Under the pieces are notes generated by a model, which saw only the letters and a list, made by a program, of their open reading frames with translations, was not told where the DNA came from and did no database searches. From assembly GCA_023614405.1 (NCBI GenBank), contig CM042689.1:326282305-326346304 (forward strand): 64,000 nt of DNA, read 5' to 3'. The translations under genes were made by a program, and so were the position numbers. How positions within the stretch are numbered: position 1 is the stretch's first letter; the number at the start of each line of letters is the position of its first letter. Of this stretch, positions 32,576-46,019 are shown piece by piece. The DNA is from Avena insularis. Its lineage: Eukaryota > Streptophyta > Magnoliopsida > Poales > Poaceae.

Positions 32576-35500
32576 ATGGATACAGGTGTAGAAATCGAAA
32601 CTAAGCAGCAGCGGATGGAACGAGAGGCCAAGGAGAAGTCCGATGCAGATGCAGCAAATCAGGGAGCATTACCACCGCCACCACTAATGAGGCCGTTAAT
32701 GGAGCAGAACTTTATGTAGTGCATGCAAATGATGCAAGAGACCCAGAACAAGTTCATGGAAGAGTTGCTGGGACGAGCAAATCAGAGGGCGCCTGAGGAT
32801 GGAGGAGTGAGTCTATCTGATTTCCAGAATGCAAGGCCTCTACCTTTTGCATCAGCTCCTGAACCAATGGATGCAGAAGATTGGCTAGCAGATACAGAAA
32901 GAAAGCTGAAGAATGTAGATTGCAATGATGAGGAGAAATTGAGGTATGCAACTCATCTTCTGACAGGACCTGCAGCATCTTGGTGGCAAAATCAGTTGGC
33001 CATGCAACAACCAGGAAGGGAGTATACCTGGGAAGAGTTTAAACAGAGATTCCATGAATATCATGTTCCGAAGAGTGTTATGGAGTTGAAGCAAAGAGAA
33101 TTTGAAGAGCTGCAGCAGGGATATACTAGTGTTATGAAGTATATCTGAGAGTTTAGTCAACTATCTCGTTATGTTGAGGAAGAAGTTAACACAGAGGAAA
33201 AGAGGAAGAAACATTTCCTGCATGGATTAAATCCATTTGTGAAGATGCAGTTGAGTTTGGCTAATAAGAAAACTTATCAGCAGTTGCTAGATGCAGCTAT
33301 TACCTTCGAAGATGACTACAAGAATGTCTAAGAGGATAGAAGGAAGAGATCTAAGAAGGAAACCAAGAGGATACAAGCAAGCAAGCCCAAGCCCTATCTG
33401 GAATTCAAACCAAGGAATAAACCCTATAACAACAACAATTCCAATCGGAGTGCAAATCCAAATGCAAAGAATATTATATGCCACAATTGCAAACTTCCAG
33501 GGCATATGAGCAGGGATTGCCCAAAACCAGTAATTGTATGTCATGCTTGTGGTCAGAGAGGTCACATCAGGCCCAATTTTCCAAGCAAACCACAAGGTGG
33601 TTGGCCGGCTCGAGATGGAAGGGAAGCCAGTGGAGGTACTGGACATCCCAATAAAGGAGGAAATAATGGCAAGAACAACAATGGCAAAAGGAACAGACCT
33701 ACCAGGAAACTGAACTATGTGACCCTCGAGGAGGTGGATAATTTGGAGCATGCAGTGATAGGTACGCTCAATATCCTTACCAATCCCGGCAAAGTTCTAT
33801 TAGATACTGGTGCTACTACTTCATTCATTTCTGAAGAATTCTGTGATAAGTTCAGGATTAGAAGGGCAACGTTAGAAAACCCTATGACCATAGTTACGGC
33901 AAGGGGAAATGTGGTTGTACGCCACATTAAACAATATCAGATTATCTCGATCTATGGTTGTACATACTTCGCAGACCTTTATGTGATTCCTTTGAAGGGA
34001 ATTGCAGTAGTGCTGGGGATGGACTGGATGATGAAACACGGAGCTCAGATAAATTGTGAGGAGAAAACTGTCTCAATCAAAACTCCAAGTGGAGCAAGGA
34101 TAGTTTACCAAGCAGATAAGCACAGTCATATTATGGTGGATCTGCAGTTGAACTCGATGAAAGAGGTCAAATTGGAAGATATTCCTATAGTAAATGAGTT
34201 TCAAGATGTTTTTCCAGCAGAGCTACCGGGAATACCACCAGACCAGGAGATAGAGTTCACTATTGACCTAATTCCTGGTACATCACCAATAGCTCAAGCA
34301 CCATATAAGATGGGACCCAAAGAGTTAAAAGAACTCAACGAGAAAATTGATGAGTTAGCCAGAAAAGGATTTATTCAGGAAAGTGTATCTCCATGGGGAA
34401 CACCAGTAATCTTTGTGGATAAGAGAGATGGTGGAAGAAGGATGTGTGGAGATTATAGAAATGTAAACAATGTTACTATCAAGAATAAGTATCCTCTACC
34501 AAGAATTCAAGATTTGTTTGATCAAGTGAAAGGAGCCGGAGTATTTTCAAAGATCGATTTAAGATCTGGATACCATCAAATAAAAATCAAACCGGAAGAT
34601 GTTCCAAAGACAACATTTGTCTCAAGATATGGACACCACGAGTATCTGGTAGTACCATTTGGTTTGACCAATGCACCAGCAATATTCATAAATCTGATGA
34701 ACAAAATCTTCATGCCATATTTGGATAAGTTCGTCATAGTCTTTATAGATGATATTCTGATATATTCCAAGGATAAGGAAGAGCATGCTAATCATTTGAG
34801 AATAGCATTGCAGACACTAAGGGAACATAAACTTTATGCTAAGTTCAGTAAGTGTGAATTTTGGCTAGATGAGGTAGAATTCCTCGGCCATGTTATCAGT
34901 AAAGATGGAATTGCTGTAAATCTATCTAAAGTTCAGTCAGTACTAGAGTGGACTGCACCAACCAATGTGAAGCAAATTCGAGGTTTCTTAGGAATGGCTG
35001 GTTATTATCGGAGATTCATTGAAGGTTTCTCCAAAATAGCTGGACCAATGACCAAATTGCTAAGAAAGAATACACCATTCAATTGGGATGAGAAGTGTGA
35101 AGCATTTTTTCAGGAGTTGAAGACCAGGTTAACCACAGCTCCAATTTTAGCAGTTCCAGAAATAGGAAAAGACTTCACAGTATACTGTGATGCATCTAAA
35201 GAAGGTTTAGGTTGTGTATTAATGCAAGATCGGAAAGTCATTGCTTATGGTTCAAGACAACTGAAACAACATGAAGTCAACTATCCAACTCATGATTTAG
35301 AGTTAGCAGCAGTAGTTTTTGTGCTGAAAGGATGGAGGAATTTTCTTTATGGATCCAGATGTGAGTTATACACTGACCATAAAAGTCTCAAATATTTCTT
35401 CACGCAAAAGGAATTGAATATGAGACAGAAGCGTTGGTTGGAATTAATCAAAGATTATGATTTAACAATCAACTATACTCCAGGGAAAGCAAATGTTGTA

Positions 35501-37125
35501 GCTGATGCTTTAAGCAGAAAGAGTGTAGATATTCAGCCTAGCAATCGGGAGCTACCAAAAGAGTTACAAATGGACTTGGAAAGATTAGAGCTTCAATTTA
35601 TTAGAACAGAGGTTCTTGGAGGATTAGCTACGATGCAGGTAGTTGAAGAGCAAGACAGTGATCTTAAGCACGAAATTTTTAGGCATCAAGCAGAATATCC
35701 TTTCATTGCTGAAGAAATTCGGAGGATATCTCAAGGACAAAAATCAGTTTTTCGCCTTGGAGATTATGAGTCTTTATGGTTTCAAGACCGTCTTTGTGTT
35801 CTAGATGTGACTGAGATTAGAAATGTCATACTCAGAGAAGCACATGAAACACCATATTCTATACATCCAGGAAGTACTAAGATGTATATGGATTTGAAAG
35901 AACTATTCTGGTGGAATAACATGAAAAGATATGTTGCTAAATATGTATCTGAATGCCATACTTGCCAAAGGGTGAAGGCTGAACATCAAAGTCCAGCGGG
36001 ACCATTACAACCTTTGGAAATTCCTGAATGGAAATGGGAAGAAATAGGTATGGACTTCATCACAGGATTGCCCATGACACCTAAACGGAAAGATATGATA
36101 TGGGTAATTATGGACAGACTTACTAAGAGTGCACATTTTATTCTGGTAAATCAGAAAGATAATGTTGAGAAGTTAGTAGAAGTTTACGTCAAAGAGATAG
36201 TAAGTAAGCATGAAGTGCCCAAAAAGATCGTAACTGATATGGGATCAGTGTTTACTCAGCATTTTGGAAGCAATTGCATGAAGCACTTGGTTCAAAGTTA
36301 GATTTCAGCACAACCTATCATCCTGAGATAGGAGGTCAAACAGAAAGAACAAATCAGATACTAGAAGACATGTTAAGAGATTGTGTATTAGATTTTGGAG
36401 GTACATGGGAAGATCGTCTATCATTGGCAGAATTTTCCTACAATAATAGCTATCAGAGTAGTCTGAAGGAAGCTCCATATCAGGTTCTGTATGCAAGGAA
36501 GTGTAGATCACCAATATGTTGGTATGAGCCTGGAAGCAACAAAGAATTTGCACCAGACTATATCAAGGAAAGACAAGATATCATTGATAAGATCAGGGAT
36601 AGACTGAAAACAGCTCAAAGTAGGCAGAAAAGTTATGCTGATCAAAGTCGAAGATCATGGCATCCAGAAGTGGGAGACATGGTATACTTGAAAGTAAGTC
36701 CAATGAAAGGGGTGAAAAGGTTCGGAGTTAAAGGAAAATTGAGTCCAAGATACATCAGACCATTTAAGATATTGAGTTAGAACAGAACTATAGCTTATGC
36801 TTTAGAGTTACCATAAAGATTAGCTCAAGTGCATAATGTTTTCCATGTGTCACAACTTCGTAAATGTTTGAAAGTTCTGGATGATGCAATCACACATCAG
36901 GAGATAGAACTACAAGCAGACTTGACCTATGTTGAAAAGCCCTGTAAATTTTTGCAAGAAAACTGGAAAATATTGAGGAATAGAGAAATCAAATATTGCA
37001 AAGTACAGTGGGAACATCACCCTGAAAGGTAAGCCACGTGGGAGAAAGAAGAGGATTTAAGAAAATCCTATCCAGAATTATTCAGGTATATCTCAACAAA
37101 CTTCGGGACGAAGTTTAATTTAAGG
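32576..37125 (+). pseudogene. Gypsy gag-pol with chromodomain-like tail, six stops and one frameshift
   Basis: Start ATG 32576-32578 (MDTGVEIETKQQRM). One frame carries gag and pol. Gag has capsid ASWWQNQLAMQQ and one good CCHC knuckle ([14 protein letters not shown]), then a second with the last Cys replaced by Phe ([14 protein letters not shown]). Protease is [14 protein letters not shown] carries [13 protein letters not shown] and FIDDILIYS. RNase H shows [11 protein letters not shown] and [10 protein letters not shown]. Integrase has the HHCC zinc site (HPGSTK ... CHTCQ) and DDE residues in [14 protein letters not shown] and QTERTNQ. The tail (YCKVQWEHHPER ... ATWEKEEDLRKSYPELF) resembles the chromodomain of Tekay elements. 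Breaks: stops at 32717, 33146, 33329, 36778, about 36814 and 37030, and a frame change near 36262 in integrase. Protease through RT/RNase H (33332-36260) is otherwise open. Dead as a protein source in full, recent enough to classify with confidence. Confidence 0.93.
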
Positions 37126-37134
37126 GGGGAAGTC
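37117..37134 (+). other. Polypurine tract of gypsy element
   Basis: taatttaaggggggaagtc immediately before the 3' LTR start tataacatccc. Confidence 0.88.
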
Positions 37135-40100
37135 TATAACATCCCAGCATTTAGGAACTAATGAAGGGTAGATTTAGGAATTTGGAATGCTGCATGCATT
37201 CATATGTGAAAATGTGGGTAATTTTTTTGCCAAATAAAAACCTAAATTGATCAAGGTTTCTTTCATCCTTTGAGATTAGGCATAGTCTTGAAGGATGATT
37301 GTTATAGACTTTGATATGATCTTTGTGGACTTATGTGTTTTGGGAAATGAAATTTGTATTTAAAACTTGAGTGTTTGAATTGTAATTCAAAAGGATTTTT
37401 GAATAATGTTTGAATCTTTGATTTAATTAAGAGTTAACCAATAATAACTCAAACTTTATATCAAGAGAGCAATTAACAATATGAATATCTATTTCATAAT
37501 TTTATTCAATAATTAAGTTACAAAATGCAACTTATGAAAATCATCCACAATCTTTACAATAACAAATAAATAAAGAATAATATTTCTTTATTGATAATAG
37601 TACAATCTTTATTACAAAACAAAAAAATTAAAGATTACAAAAGAATAAATTAAAGATTACAATTGAATATGATAGTTATTACAAGTGACTAATCTAAAAA
37701 GAAAAAGAAAACCTAAACTAAAGTCTTGATCTTCAAATCTGGTTCCTGCAAAATAAAAATAAACTTAAAGAAAAAGAAGGTGAGGAATAGAATAATTTTT
37801 ACTCTCAGAAGTTGACAGTGAAGTGCATTGTTCACTTTTTCATCATTGAGTATATAAGGGGCAAGTTTCACCAAAATGAAAGAATGTATCTTTCATAATT
37901 TAAAGCCATAAGTCAAATCATAGCAAGGAGGGGAAAGTTTCACCAGCCAAGTAAAAGTAACCAGATGAAAGTAACTTTCAAAATTCAGAACATATCCATA
38001 TTCGTATGGCAGACAAAAGCACACATACCAAATCGCATGGTGTGTCTTTGTCAACACCAAGACAAGACAACCAAACAAAACTATCAACACGGCCATGGGA
38101 AAACCAATCCCCACACCATTCCATTGCTTTTACACACTAAGCACATCAGCCAGCAGCTAAACCAAGCACAACAGCCAAGCTAGATCAAACCAACCAAAGC
38201 CCATGATCACATCACCAAGATGGTGACATCAGGACGGGGTAGATCAGGTGGATAGCAAGATCAAGATCAAGCCATCAGGATCAGGAGATGATGGGCTAGA
38301 TCAAGGACAAGCCAGGAGCTAGAAATACCAGGGGAGCACTAGATCAAGCTGCCATGAGATCAACCACTAGCAACCACAACATCAAGTGACAGTGGTGAGT
38401 AAATAAACCATCAAATGATCTATCTGTCTAAGATTAGACAAACATACATGATCTGATTCTTATTCAAACTCTCAGAAAGCACCCAAGTGGGGTGAATCCA
38501 TCATTGAGGTTTTGAATTCTAAAAGCAAATAGAAAAGTATAAGGATCCAACTAAATCTCAAAACAACATCATTAATTTAGCTATCAAGCTATATTTCAAT
38601 TCAAGTATGAATATAGCTAAGATATAACTTCTAGGCACATCTCTAAGATAAGAGTAGCACCTTAGAATTTAATCTTGTGGATTTATACAAGTGATCAAGC
38701 CTACCATCATTTTCCCCAAACTTTGATTCAAGAAACAGTAGCTGGTACCACTACCAGAACCATCCATATGAATCAAGTAGATAAAATCCTAATCCTTAAA
38801 CCTCAGACCAACATCATTGGTCTTAGGGATTTAAGAAAGGAAAATCTCTATTTATCTTTAAAGCCAAATTCATCTTAAGCTTGAACCAAACCAAATCAAG
38901 AAATAGAATCTAACCTTGTGTTCCATACAAAGATGGTGTCACAAGAACAGTTCTACTCTAATCAAGTTAAACATTCAATCTTCACAAGATTCAATCAACC
39001 AACTACAAATCATTTTCTTGTTATCACAGGAATCATAATTAAGAAAATCCCTATGTATATCTTCACTGTTTGAAACCATTTGATCTCAAACTACATCTGA
39101 ATTCTTAAGCCAACAAGTGTTAATATAGTGATTTCATCACACAACACTCACTGTCATTCACCAAGTAATGACAGTGGTGAAACAGTAAACCACAAGATTC
39201 CCAAGTATTGTTTCTATAGCAACTTTATCCTCTGACACACCAAAATTAATCCATAGAATCATCTGATAAGCCACTAGCACCACCACAGTTCATCTTAAGC
39301 AACAAGCCACAGCTAACAATCATTTAGCATGCTTAAGGATCATTAACACATGATCCAATTCATCAATTACTTAATCAACATCAGGGTATGAACCCTAAAC
39401 AGAACCAAGTACCCTAATCAGGACCAGGAAGGTCACCACCAACATCTAGTAGAGGATGAACTAGCACAGAGAGCACGAGGGGAGAGGAAAAAACTTACCA
39501 TAGGTCCCCGATATAGAATCGAAGAGGAAGTAGAGGGGACGACGACCATGGCGGTACGTGGAGCACCCCAAAAGGGGCGTTATAACCCATACAACGCCAC
39601 GGCGGCGACCATAGCCACGCATAGGGGCGAGGAGCATCACCATAATGCACAACAGCAACGACGACGCCAGGATCCACGCCAACCCCAAACCCTAGGGTTC
39701 GGGACGGCATCGATCTGGCCACAGGAGAGCACCAGGTCCAAATCTAGTTGGAGAGGAGGGAAGAGCGGAGTCGACAACCTCTCCCTGCACCACGACGGCC
39801 AGTGACGGGCGGTCCACAGCCGAATCGCAGCGACGATCACTTGACGGGGTCGGGGAAGGAGAAGGAGAGGTGAGCTCGAGAGAGAGAGAAGGAGTGTTGG
39901 GCTGGGTGGGCCAAAAACCCTTCGAGGTAGTCGTTTTGACCTTGCCCTACTGGGCCACAAGGGCCCAATAAGCCCAAAAGGCCAGCCCAAACCATTTAGA
40001 GTATGTTTTTAATAAAAAGGAAAAGACCAAAATGCCCTTGAACTTAAATAAACTTTAGAAAATAAAACAAAAGTCCAAAAATTATAAATAAAATATTTTT

Positions 40101-42040
40101 TGGATTCACAATAATCCAAACTATCCAAATAAATTAAGAAATGAATTTTTAAACATATAAATTTTATTAAGAATTTTGTAATTTATATATTCTATATGGA
40201 ATTTTACAAAATTATTGAAAGATGATAAAAATAAAACTCACTTTCATTATATAATAATATTGTAGTATTTAAAAAAAATACTAAACAAATATTTAATAAC
40301 AATTTTTTATATTTAAGTGATAATTCTTAAAAGAATTATTAAATCAATAAAATTCAAATAAAAGGGAAATAAAATAAAAGAATACAATATTCTATTATAA
40401 ATATTAAAAATTAATATTTATAAATCCTTTATTATTAAAAAGAATTTTTATAATAATATGGAGAATGCATATCAAGTTAAATGATGCATTACATTACTTT
40501 GCATAATTATTTTGCTTCTTTAAATATTGTCCTTACCGAGCAATAATGATGTTTTTGTAGACATAGAATCTCAAGGTCTAGTGCAAGCATCATACTTCAC
40601 TACCTTGCCATCACGAGGCAAGTTCATCACTTTCTCATGTCCTTTGAAGAGTCTTTATCAAAGTATTTGTGAATTGTGTGTTATCATCTATATTATAGAA
40701 AAAGGAAAACATTATTTTCTCAGGATACTAAATCTTAGATATCATCATAAGTGATTATATGATGAAGCAATAGAACTTAGAGTTCTACTTGCACTAATGA
40801 TGAACAATTAGGAATTAATAACCCATGACATCAGTGATTCTAGCGCCGTATATTACGCGTTAACCATGAGATTTGGAATGGGACAAAGAAGTCAGTTGTA
40901 TCCTTTTCCTCTTGTATGGAGGCAAGACGATCTTAACGCGACATTGTGATTCCTTGTGTGGATCCAACATATGGGTGGGCACCCTTACACCCCACACTTT
41001 TGGGGTCTATATTATCTATGAATGGTGTTTAGGGAGAGAGTCCATGTAAATGGTACTAATCCGGGCATCACTAGGTCATAGAGTCTTCGGGAACTCATCA
41101 GGGTTTTAGCCTGCCTGAAAGGGGGCTTAATGAAGGTGAGCTATCCCGAAGGATCGTGCAGACATATGAGGTCGCGGAAAGGGCAGTGATTGGCTTGGAC
41201 CAACTACTGGGCCCCACATCATGGAATTGTGGACGGGAAAGTACGCCCGGTTGTGCAACAAGGAGTTGATCTCTCATGGGAAAAGTAACGCACATCTGCA
41301 GAGTGTAAGAGTTGTAACTTGTTACTCCCTGTTCTAGGAAGGAGCTATGAACGTGGCAGGAAAGGAACTCCATGAAAGTTCTGGTCAACCTGTGAAGGCT
41401 GGTGGTCATAGATTTTCATAATAAAATCAACCTTTTAAGAAAGACTTACGAAAATTGCATAGTGCCAACGACTAATAGTCTGAGGTGGTAGATAGAGCAT
41501 CAAACTTCCTACCTTACATATAATGAATTTGCTGAGTAACGCTGTTACTCATCCTTTCCTTTGAATCCTTGCTTAGACTCTGAGAATCCCGAAGATACTC
41601 CAATGTATGCATCTGAGAGTCAAGAGGAGGTCTTCTATGAAGAGCCCAACTTGTATGGAGTCGTAGAAGGGGAGGACTACGACATTGTCTATGGAGGAGA
41701 GTTCCAGGAGTCCGAATAGTTACTATAGTTCTAGTAACCACTTGAGCCAAGCATCATGAACAATATTTAGAAATAAGTTGCTGAGCTCAATTTGGAGTTT
41801 AAGTTTTAAATTTGAAACTTCCGCTGAAACACTTATATTTTGGTTTGTAAGTTGAATCTTTTGGAAGTCTTGAACTTCTGGTATTGTAATAATATTAACA
41901 TGTGTATGTTTGTAATATGGACCCGCAATGTTTCTGTTGTACCACTCTGAGGGATGTGATATTTATGGAACGGTGTTCTGTGGATGTCATGTCAATGAAT
42001 ATAGTGTATTACACATGCAGTGGTATGCTGGGTCACCGCA
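37135..42040 (+). repeat. 3' LTR of gypsy element
   Basis: 4906 bp partner of 25999-30827, beginning tataacatccc (TG changed to TA) and ending ggtcaccgca. It is longer mainly because of a 72 bp segment at 37873-37944 absent from the 5' LTR, bounded by the direct repeat aagtttcacc. TATA box at 37851-37857. Confidence 0.94.
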
Positions 42041-42045
42041 TGTCC
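42041..42045. repeat. Target-site duplication tgtcc (right, gypsy element)
   Basis: Second TSD copy; the tandem repeat resumes with ttgtctagatccttgtcatgg. Confidence 0.93.
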
Positions 42046-42474
42046 TTGTCTAGATCCTTGTCATGGACAGATCGCTCTTCATAGATACGAGATCTCAACA
42101 TCGGTCATGCTCGATCGCGAGGGGACATTGGCGAAGGGGGTTAAATTGTGCTCGTGCTGAAGGCTAGGCACATGCCCTTCGATGAGATGGGTCGTTCCAT
42201 CCAAAGAAAAATACCTGGTCATATAGGATTTTGTGCCCTCGAAACTCCGATAAATAACCCACCACTATCATAGGTAAGTACCCCTTTTTTAAAAAGTCAA
42301 GAAAAATCCAACGTCCATAGCTTGCACTACCCAATTATATTTTAGATTAAAGTACTACTATGGAACAACCCTGTCCATTGAGCGACACATACGGCTGGGT
42401 CATTGACACGGATATGACTTATCGGATTCCCATAGTTGGCATATCTCGTGTAGATCTGAACTAAGACCTATCAG
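42046..42474. repeat. Tandem repeat unit 2, left part
   Basis: Continues the array after the gypsy element; aligns with 24857-25285 of unit 1. It is cut at atcag by Copia element 2 and continues at 61522. The last five bases (42470-42474, atcag) are the left target-site duplication of Copia element 2. Confidence 0.8.
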
Positions 42475-43675
42475 TGAAGGGGTTCGTAGCATGGAAAACA
42501 AAAAAATTCTACCGCATGCACACAAACAAGCCAAGATCTATCTACTAGATTGTAGGAACGAGTTGATAGAAGCACTCACCCTCGAAGATTCCAAAGCGGT
42601 TAACGAGAGCAGATTCTCGTGGGTGATGTAGTCGTACACTTGTCGATCTCAAGATCGCGTAGACGATCCTTCCGGTGTTGCGTTCCGGCAGCGCTTCCGC
42701 GGTTGGTCACACATTTGGTACTCGATGAAGACCTTCCTCTCCCTTGTTCTAGCAGGCAGCGGAGGTTGTAGTTCTCCCCTCACAATTCTGGCAGCACGAC
42801 GGCATGGTGTCGGAAGTAGAGGGAAGATCCCGCAGGGCTTCGCCTAAGCCGGTGCGAGTTATGGTGGAATTAGGGTTTCCCGGTGATCTGGAGTTTATAA
42901 GACCGGGAGGAGGAGGAGGTGTCAAAGCTGACTAGGGAGGCAGTGGGCAGCCAGTGCAAGCGGCGGTTGGCGCGGCGGTGGCCGGCCGTGTGGGCTGGCA
43001 GCCTTGGCCAGGGTGGAGAGGGGCTGGGCTTGGTGCTTTGGGGCAGCCCTCCCCCTCTATTTATGAGAGGGGGAAGCCTTAGGAGGGGTGAGTTTGAATC
43101 CACTTCCAACCCAAGTTGGAAAGACTCTATCCTACTTCCACTAGGAAACTATTTTTCTAGTTTAACTTTTCAAACCTCCCGTTTGACTTTCATTTAGAGC
43201 TTTAATTCTCTCTCACAAATGACCACACCAAGTGACCTAGGATATGATCTAATCATTCCACTTACCCATGACACATTCATGGACCATTCTCCCTCCGGAC
43301 CGGTGAACCTTCTAGAACCTCTTCGATGAAAACATCGGAATGTTTCCCGAACTCCGGAATCGGACTTTCCTTATATGAATCTTATTCTCCGGACCATTCC
43401 GGATCTCCTCGAGATATTCCGGATCTCATCCGAGACTCCGAACAACATTCGGTATCCCTACTAACATTCCATATCTACTAAACAACATTGAATCCTTAAG
43501 TGTGTCTCCCTACGGTTCGTGAATTATGCGGACATGATCGAGACACTTCTCCGATCAATAACCAACAGAGGAATCTGGAAATTCATATGGCTCCCACATA
43601 TTTCTACGATTATTTTGCGATCGAATGAACCACTTACATACGATACCAATTTCCCTTTGTCTCACGATAGTTTAC
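42475..43675 (-). repeat. 3' LTR of Copia element 2, U5-side portion
   Basis: Matches 59662-60840 in order. Ends at cgatagtttac, where the nested element enters. Contains the TATA region ctctatttatgag near 43061. Confidence 0.93.
43671..43675. repeat. Target-site duplication tttac (left, nested element)
   Basis: Left copy; the right copy is 53817-53821. The uninterrupted site gatagtttacttatccgag is present in the other LTR at about 60830-60848, a built-in empty-site control. Confidence 0.97.
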
Positions 43676-44165
43676 TGTGAGGTTCCCAACCTTTAATAAG
43701 GTAGAGATCCCTGTGTTTACAATGCTAGTCCCTGGATCAATAGCTAGCATCCACAGTTAAGATGTAATATCAAGAAACAAAGGTCATAATATAACTTTAT
43801 AACTAGGAATAACATAATTTTATTACATCTTACATAGCTCTTTTGGCTATTATATTACATTGCAGCAGAAATCTATAAGCATGGGGTCCTTCATCTTCAA
43901 AGTGCCACAGGCAGACATGTTGGTTGTAGACTTGTAATCCTAATTAATCAACTTCACTAATATCAAACAAACCTGCAACATGACAAGTTACAGCCACAAG
44001 GGTCAATACATTTGAATTGTATTGGCAAGTTTCACTACTATGTAGAATATAAGTGGATCCTACCAATACATGCATATTTGGCTAAGTAGGGTTTTAGGCT
44101 ATTTTGCGGAAAGCAATAAGTTATCCTATCTTTCAAATAAGTTTGATCTTTGATCAAGTCTTTGT

Positions 44166-44412
44166 GAACTCCTTGGTAAAGCCCCAAGTGTTTCAAGTTT
44201 TTATCAAAATTCTTCTTGAGCATCTTGGTAAATCCCCAAGTGTTTCAAGTTTTTATCAAAATTCTTCTTGAGCTCCTTGGTAAAGCCCCAAGTGCTTCAA
44301 GTCTTTGTCAAAATCTTCTTGAGCTCCTTGGTAAAGCCCCAAGTGCTTCAAGTCTTTGTCAAAATCTTCTTGAGCTCCTTGGTATGCCCCAAGTGCTACA
44401 AGTCTTTAGTTG
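44166..44412. repeat. 51-52 bp tandem subrepeat in giant LTR (copy A)
   Basis: Nearly five units beginning at 44166, 44218, 44270, 44321 and 44372, each with ccttggtaaagccccaag and a tcaagt.ttt.tcaaaat core. The first two units are 52 bp, the next 51 bp, the last is partial (ccttggtatgccccaag). Confidence 0.9.
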
Positions 44413-46019
44413 TCACCTTAAAGTTTTTCTTTTAGAAATTGGAATGTCGAGATTTCCCATAGCTTCAAGCTTTAGTTGCTCAGTATTGTCCATAACCGGG
44501 GACACGGCTAAGTACTTAGAATTTTATCTTCTGCAGAAGTTGTACACTTTACCCACATGACACAATCTCATCTTGTTGCCACCAGTGGCTGCTGGATGAG
44601 TACTCACCAAGATGGAGTACTGGCAGATTGAGAATGTGACGAAGTCTTTCCATAGGGTCCCAATACAATGCTAGCTGACTTCAGACACCAATGTAGGGTT
44701 CCTAGTTCCCTCATTTCCAGTAAACCTGAAGACCAATGCATGGGTATTCCCAATGTAGTTGACTAAGCCAGAGCCATAATAGCATGTGGCTGTACACGAA
44801 AGCCACTGTTGGAGAAACATGTTCAATCTCTAAGTCCCTGGGTGGTTTTCTTTTGGTGCACAACACAAAGAGATTGCCATAGACATGGTTCCTTTTGTTG
44901 CCACCTTGTCCAAAACTTGAGTATCCTTGCCCACCCAGGTGGTTCATTGAGTACTTGTTTTATTATATAAGTCATAAGTCTTTTCTCAACTTCATAAAAT
45001 CTCAACATGTGTCTCTTTAAAAATGTATAGCATGGCTAAGCATTTTACAACTACAGTGTTTTCACTAAGGAATATATAGGGGTTTCCTATTAGGATTTAG
45101 CATAGCATATAGTATAGAAAACATTTTCATGCATGTTTCAAAATCCACTAAGTATAATGAAAATAGTAGGACTTTAGATGATAGTGTCACTTGACTTTTT
45201 GGGTAGGGAATGTAGGTTCACTCCTTTATCTTGCTAATATCACACTCTTCTAATCTTCACTACAAATCAATCAAGCAAACATAGGTTCAACTAGCATTCC
45301 AACCAATATTCAAACAATTTTAACACACATAAAATAATGGAAACAAAGTCATGCATGCAAGCATGCCAAAGTTAGTTTTATTTGCCAAGGTGGTTTCTAC
45401 TAGGCTCTAAACATTGTAAGGTTCAAATGGTCATTTTCTAAAGTGGCAAAGTCATTTGCAAAAAGGTTTTATCCATAAACCATTACTAAATCCAACCATT
45501 ATTTTATGTGGTGGAAAATGTTTTTAGCAAAGCAACAATTTTATATTGTTCACCAAATAAGTGGTTAATTCACCAAACTTGGTGTTTAGGATTAGTAGGT
45601 TTGATTCAAATCATATTTCCCAAAGTTTTTACTCCAAAATCATTTTCATAACAAAACTAATGTTTTTACTTGACTAGAAAAGAGCTAAATCAAGTTTTCA
45701 ATCCTAATCTTCACCAAATACACTTATGAATCCATAAGTTGGTTCCTAGGGTCAGTAGGTTCTCAACAAACTAATTTGCAAAGATTTCAACCCTAAAATA
45801 ATTTTGGAATAATTTTTATAACCTAAACAAGCATACAAATGTTTCTGCAAAAACAAACAATTTCCTAGAAGAAAATCACTAAACAATTTGCATGGTTGGC
45901 TAGGGCTTGTTCCACTGATTCCATTGATATAAAGTTTGTAATTTTTGGACGTGTGGATCAAAAGTTACATGGTTTTCAAATTTGCAAACAAATCAGATTC
46001 TAAATCTGTTTTAAATCAA

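Larger units (their letters stand above)
25999..42040 (+). mobile_element. Gypsy chromovirus (Tekay/Del-like), complete, 16.0 kb
   Basis: Complete Ty3/gypsy element of 16042 bp on the + strand: 5' LTR 25999-30827, PBS, extra ORF, gag-pol with chromodomain-like tail, PPT, 3' LTR 37135-42040, TSD tgtcc. Pol order is protease, RT, RNase H, integrase, chromodomain, and the RT and integrase motifs fit the Tekay/Del clade. LTRs of 4.8-4.9 kb are long even for this group. In the first roughly 270 LTR bases I count about 12 differences. The gag-pol has six nonsense codons and one frameshift, so this copy cannot move by itself. Inserted in the tandem repeat array. Confidence 0.95.

Noticed and set aside
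25999..42040. Large duplicated region 26.0-30.8 and 37.1-42.0 kb with duplicated small genes
   Set aside because: LTR pair of a gypsy element; the small ORFs in it are not conserved in frame and have no domains.
44166..44412. CRISPR-like array
   Set aside because: Contiguous tandem repeat without spacers, inside an LTR of a plant retrotransposon.
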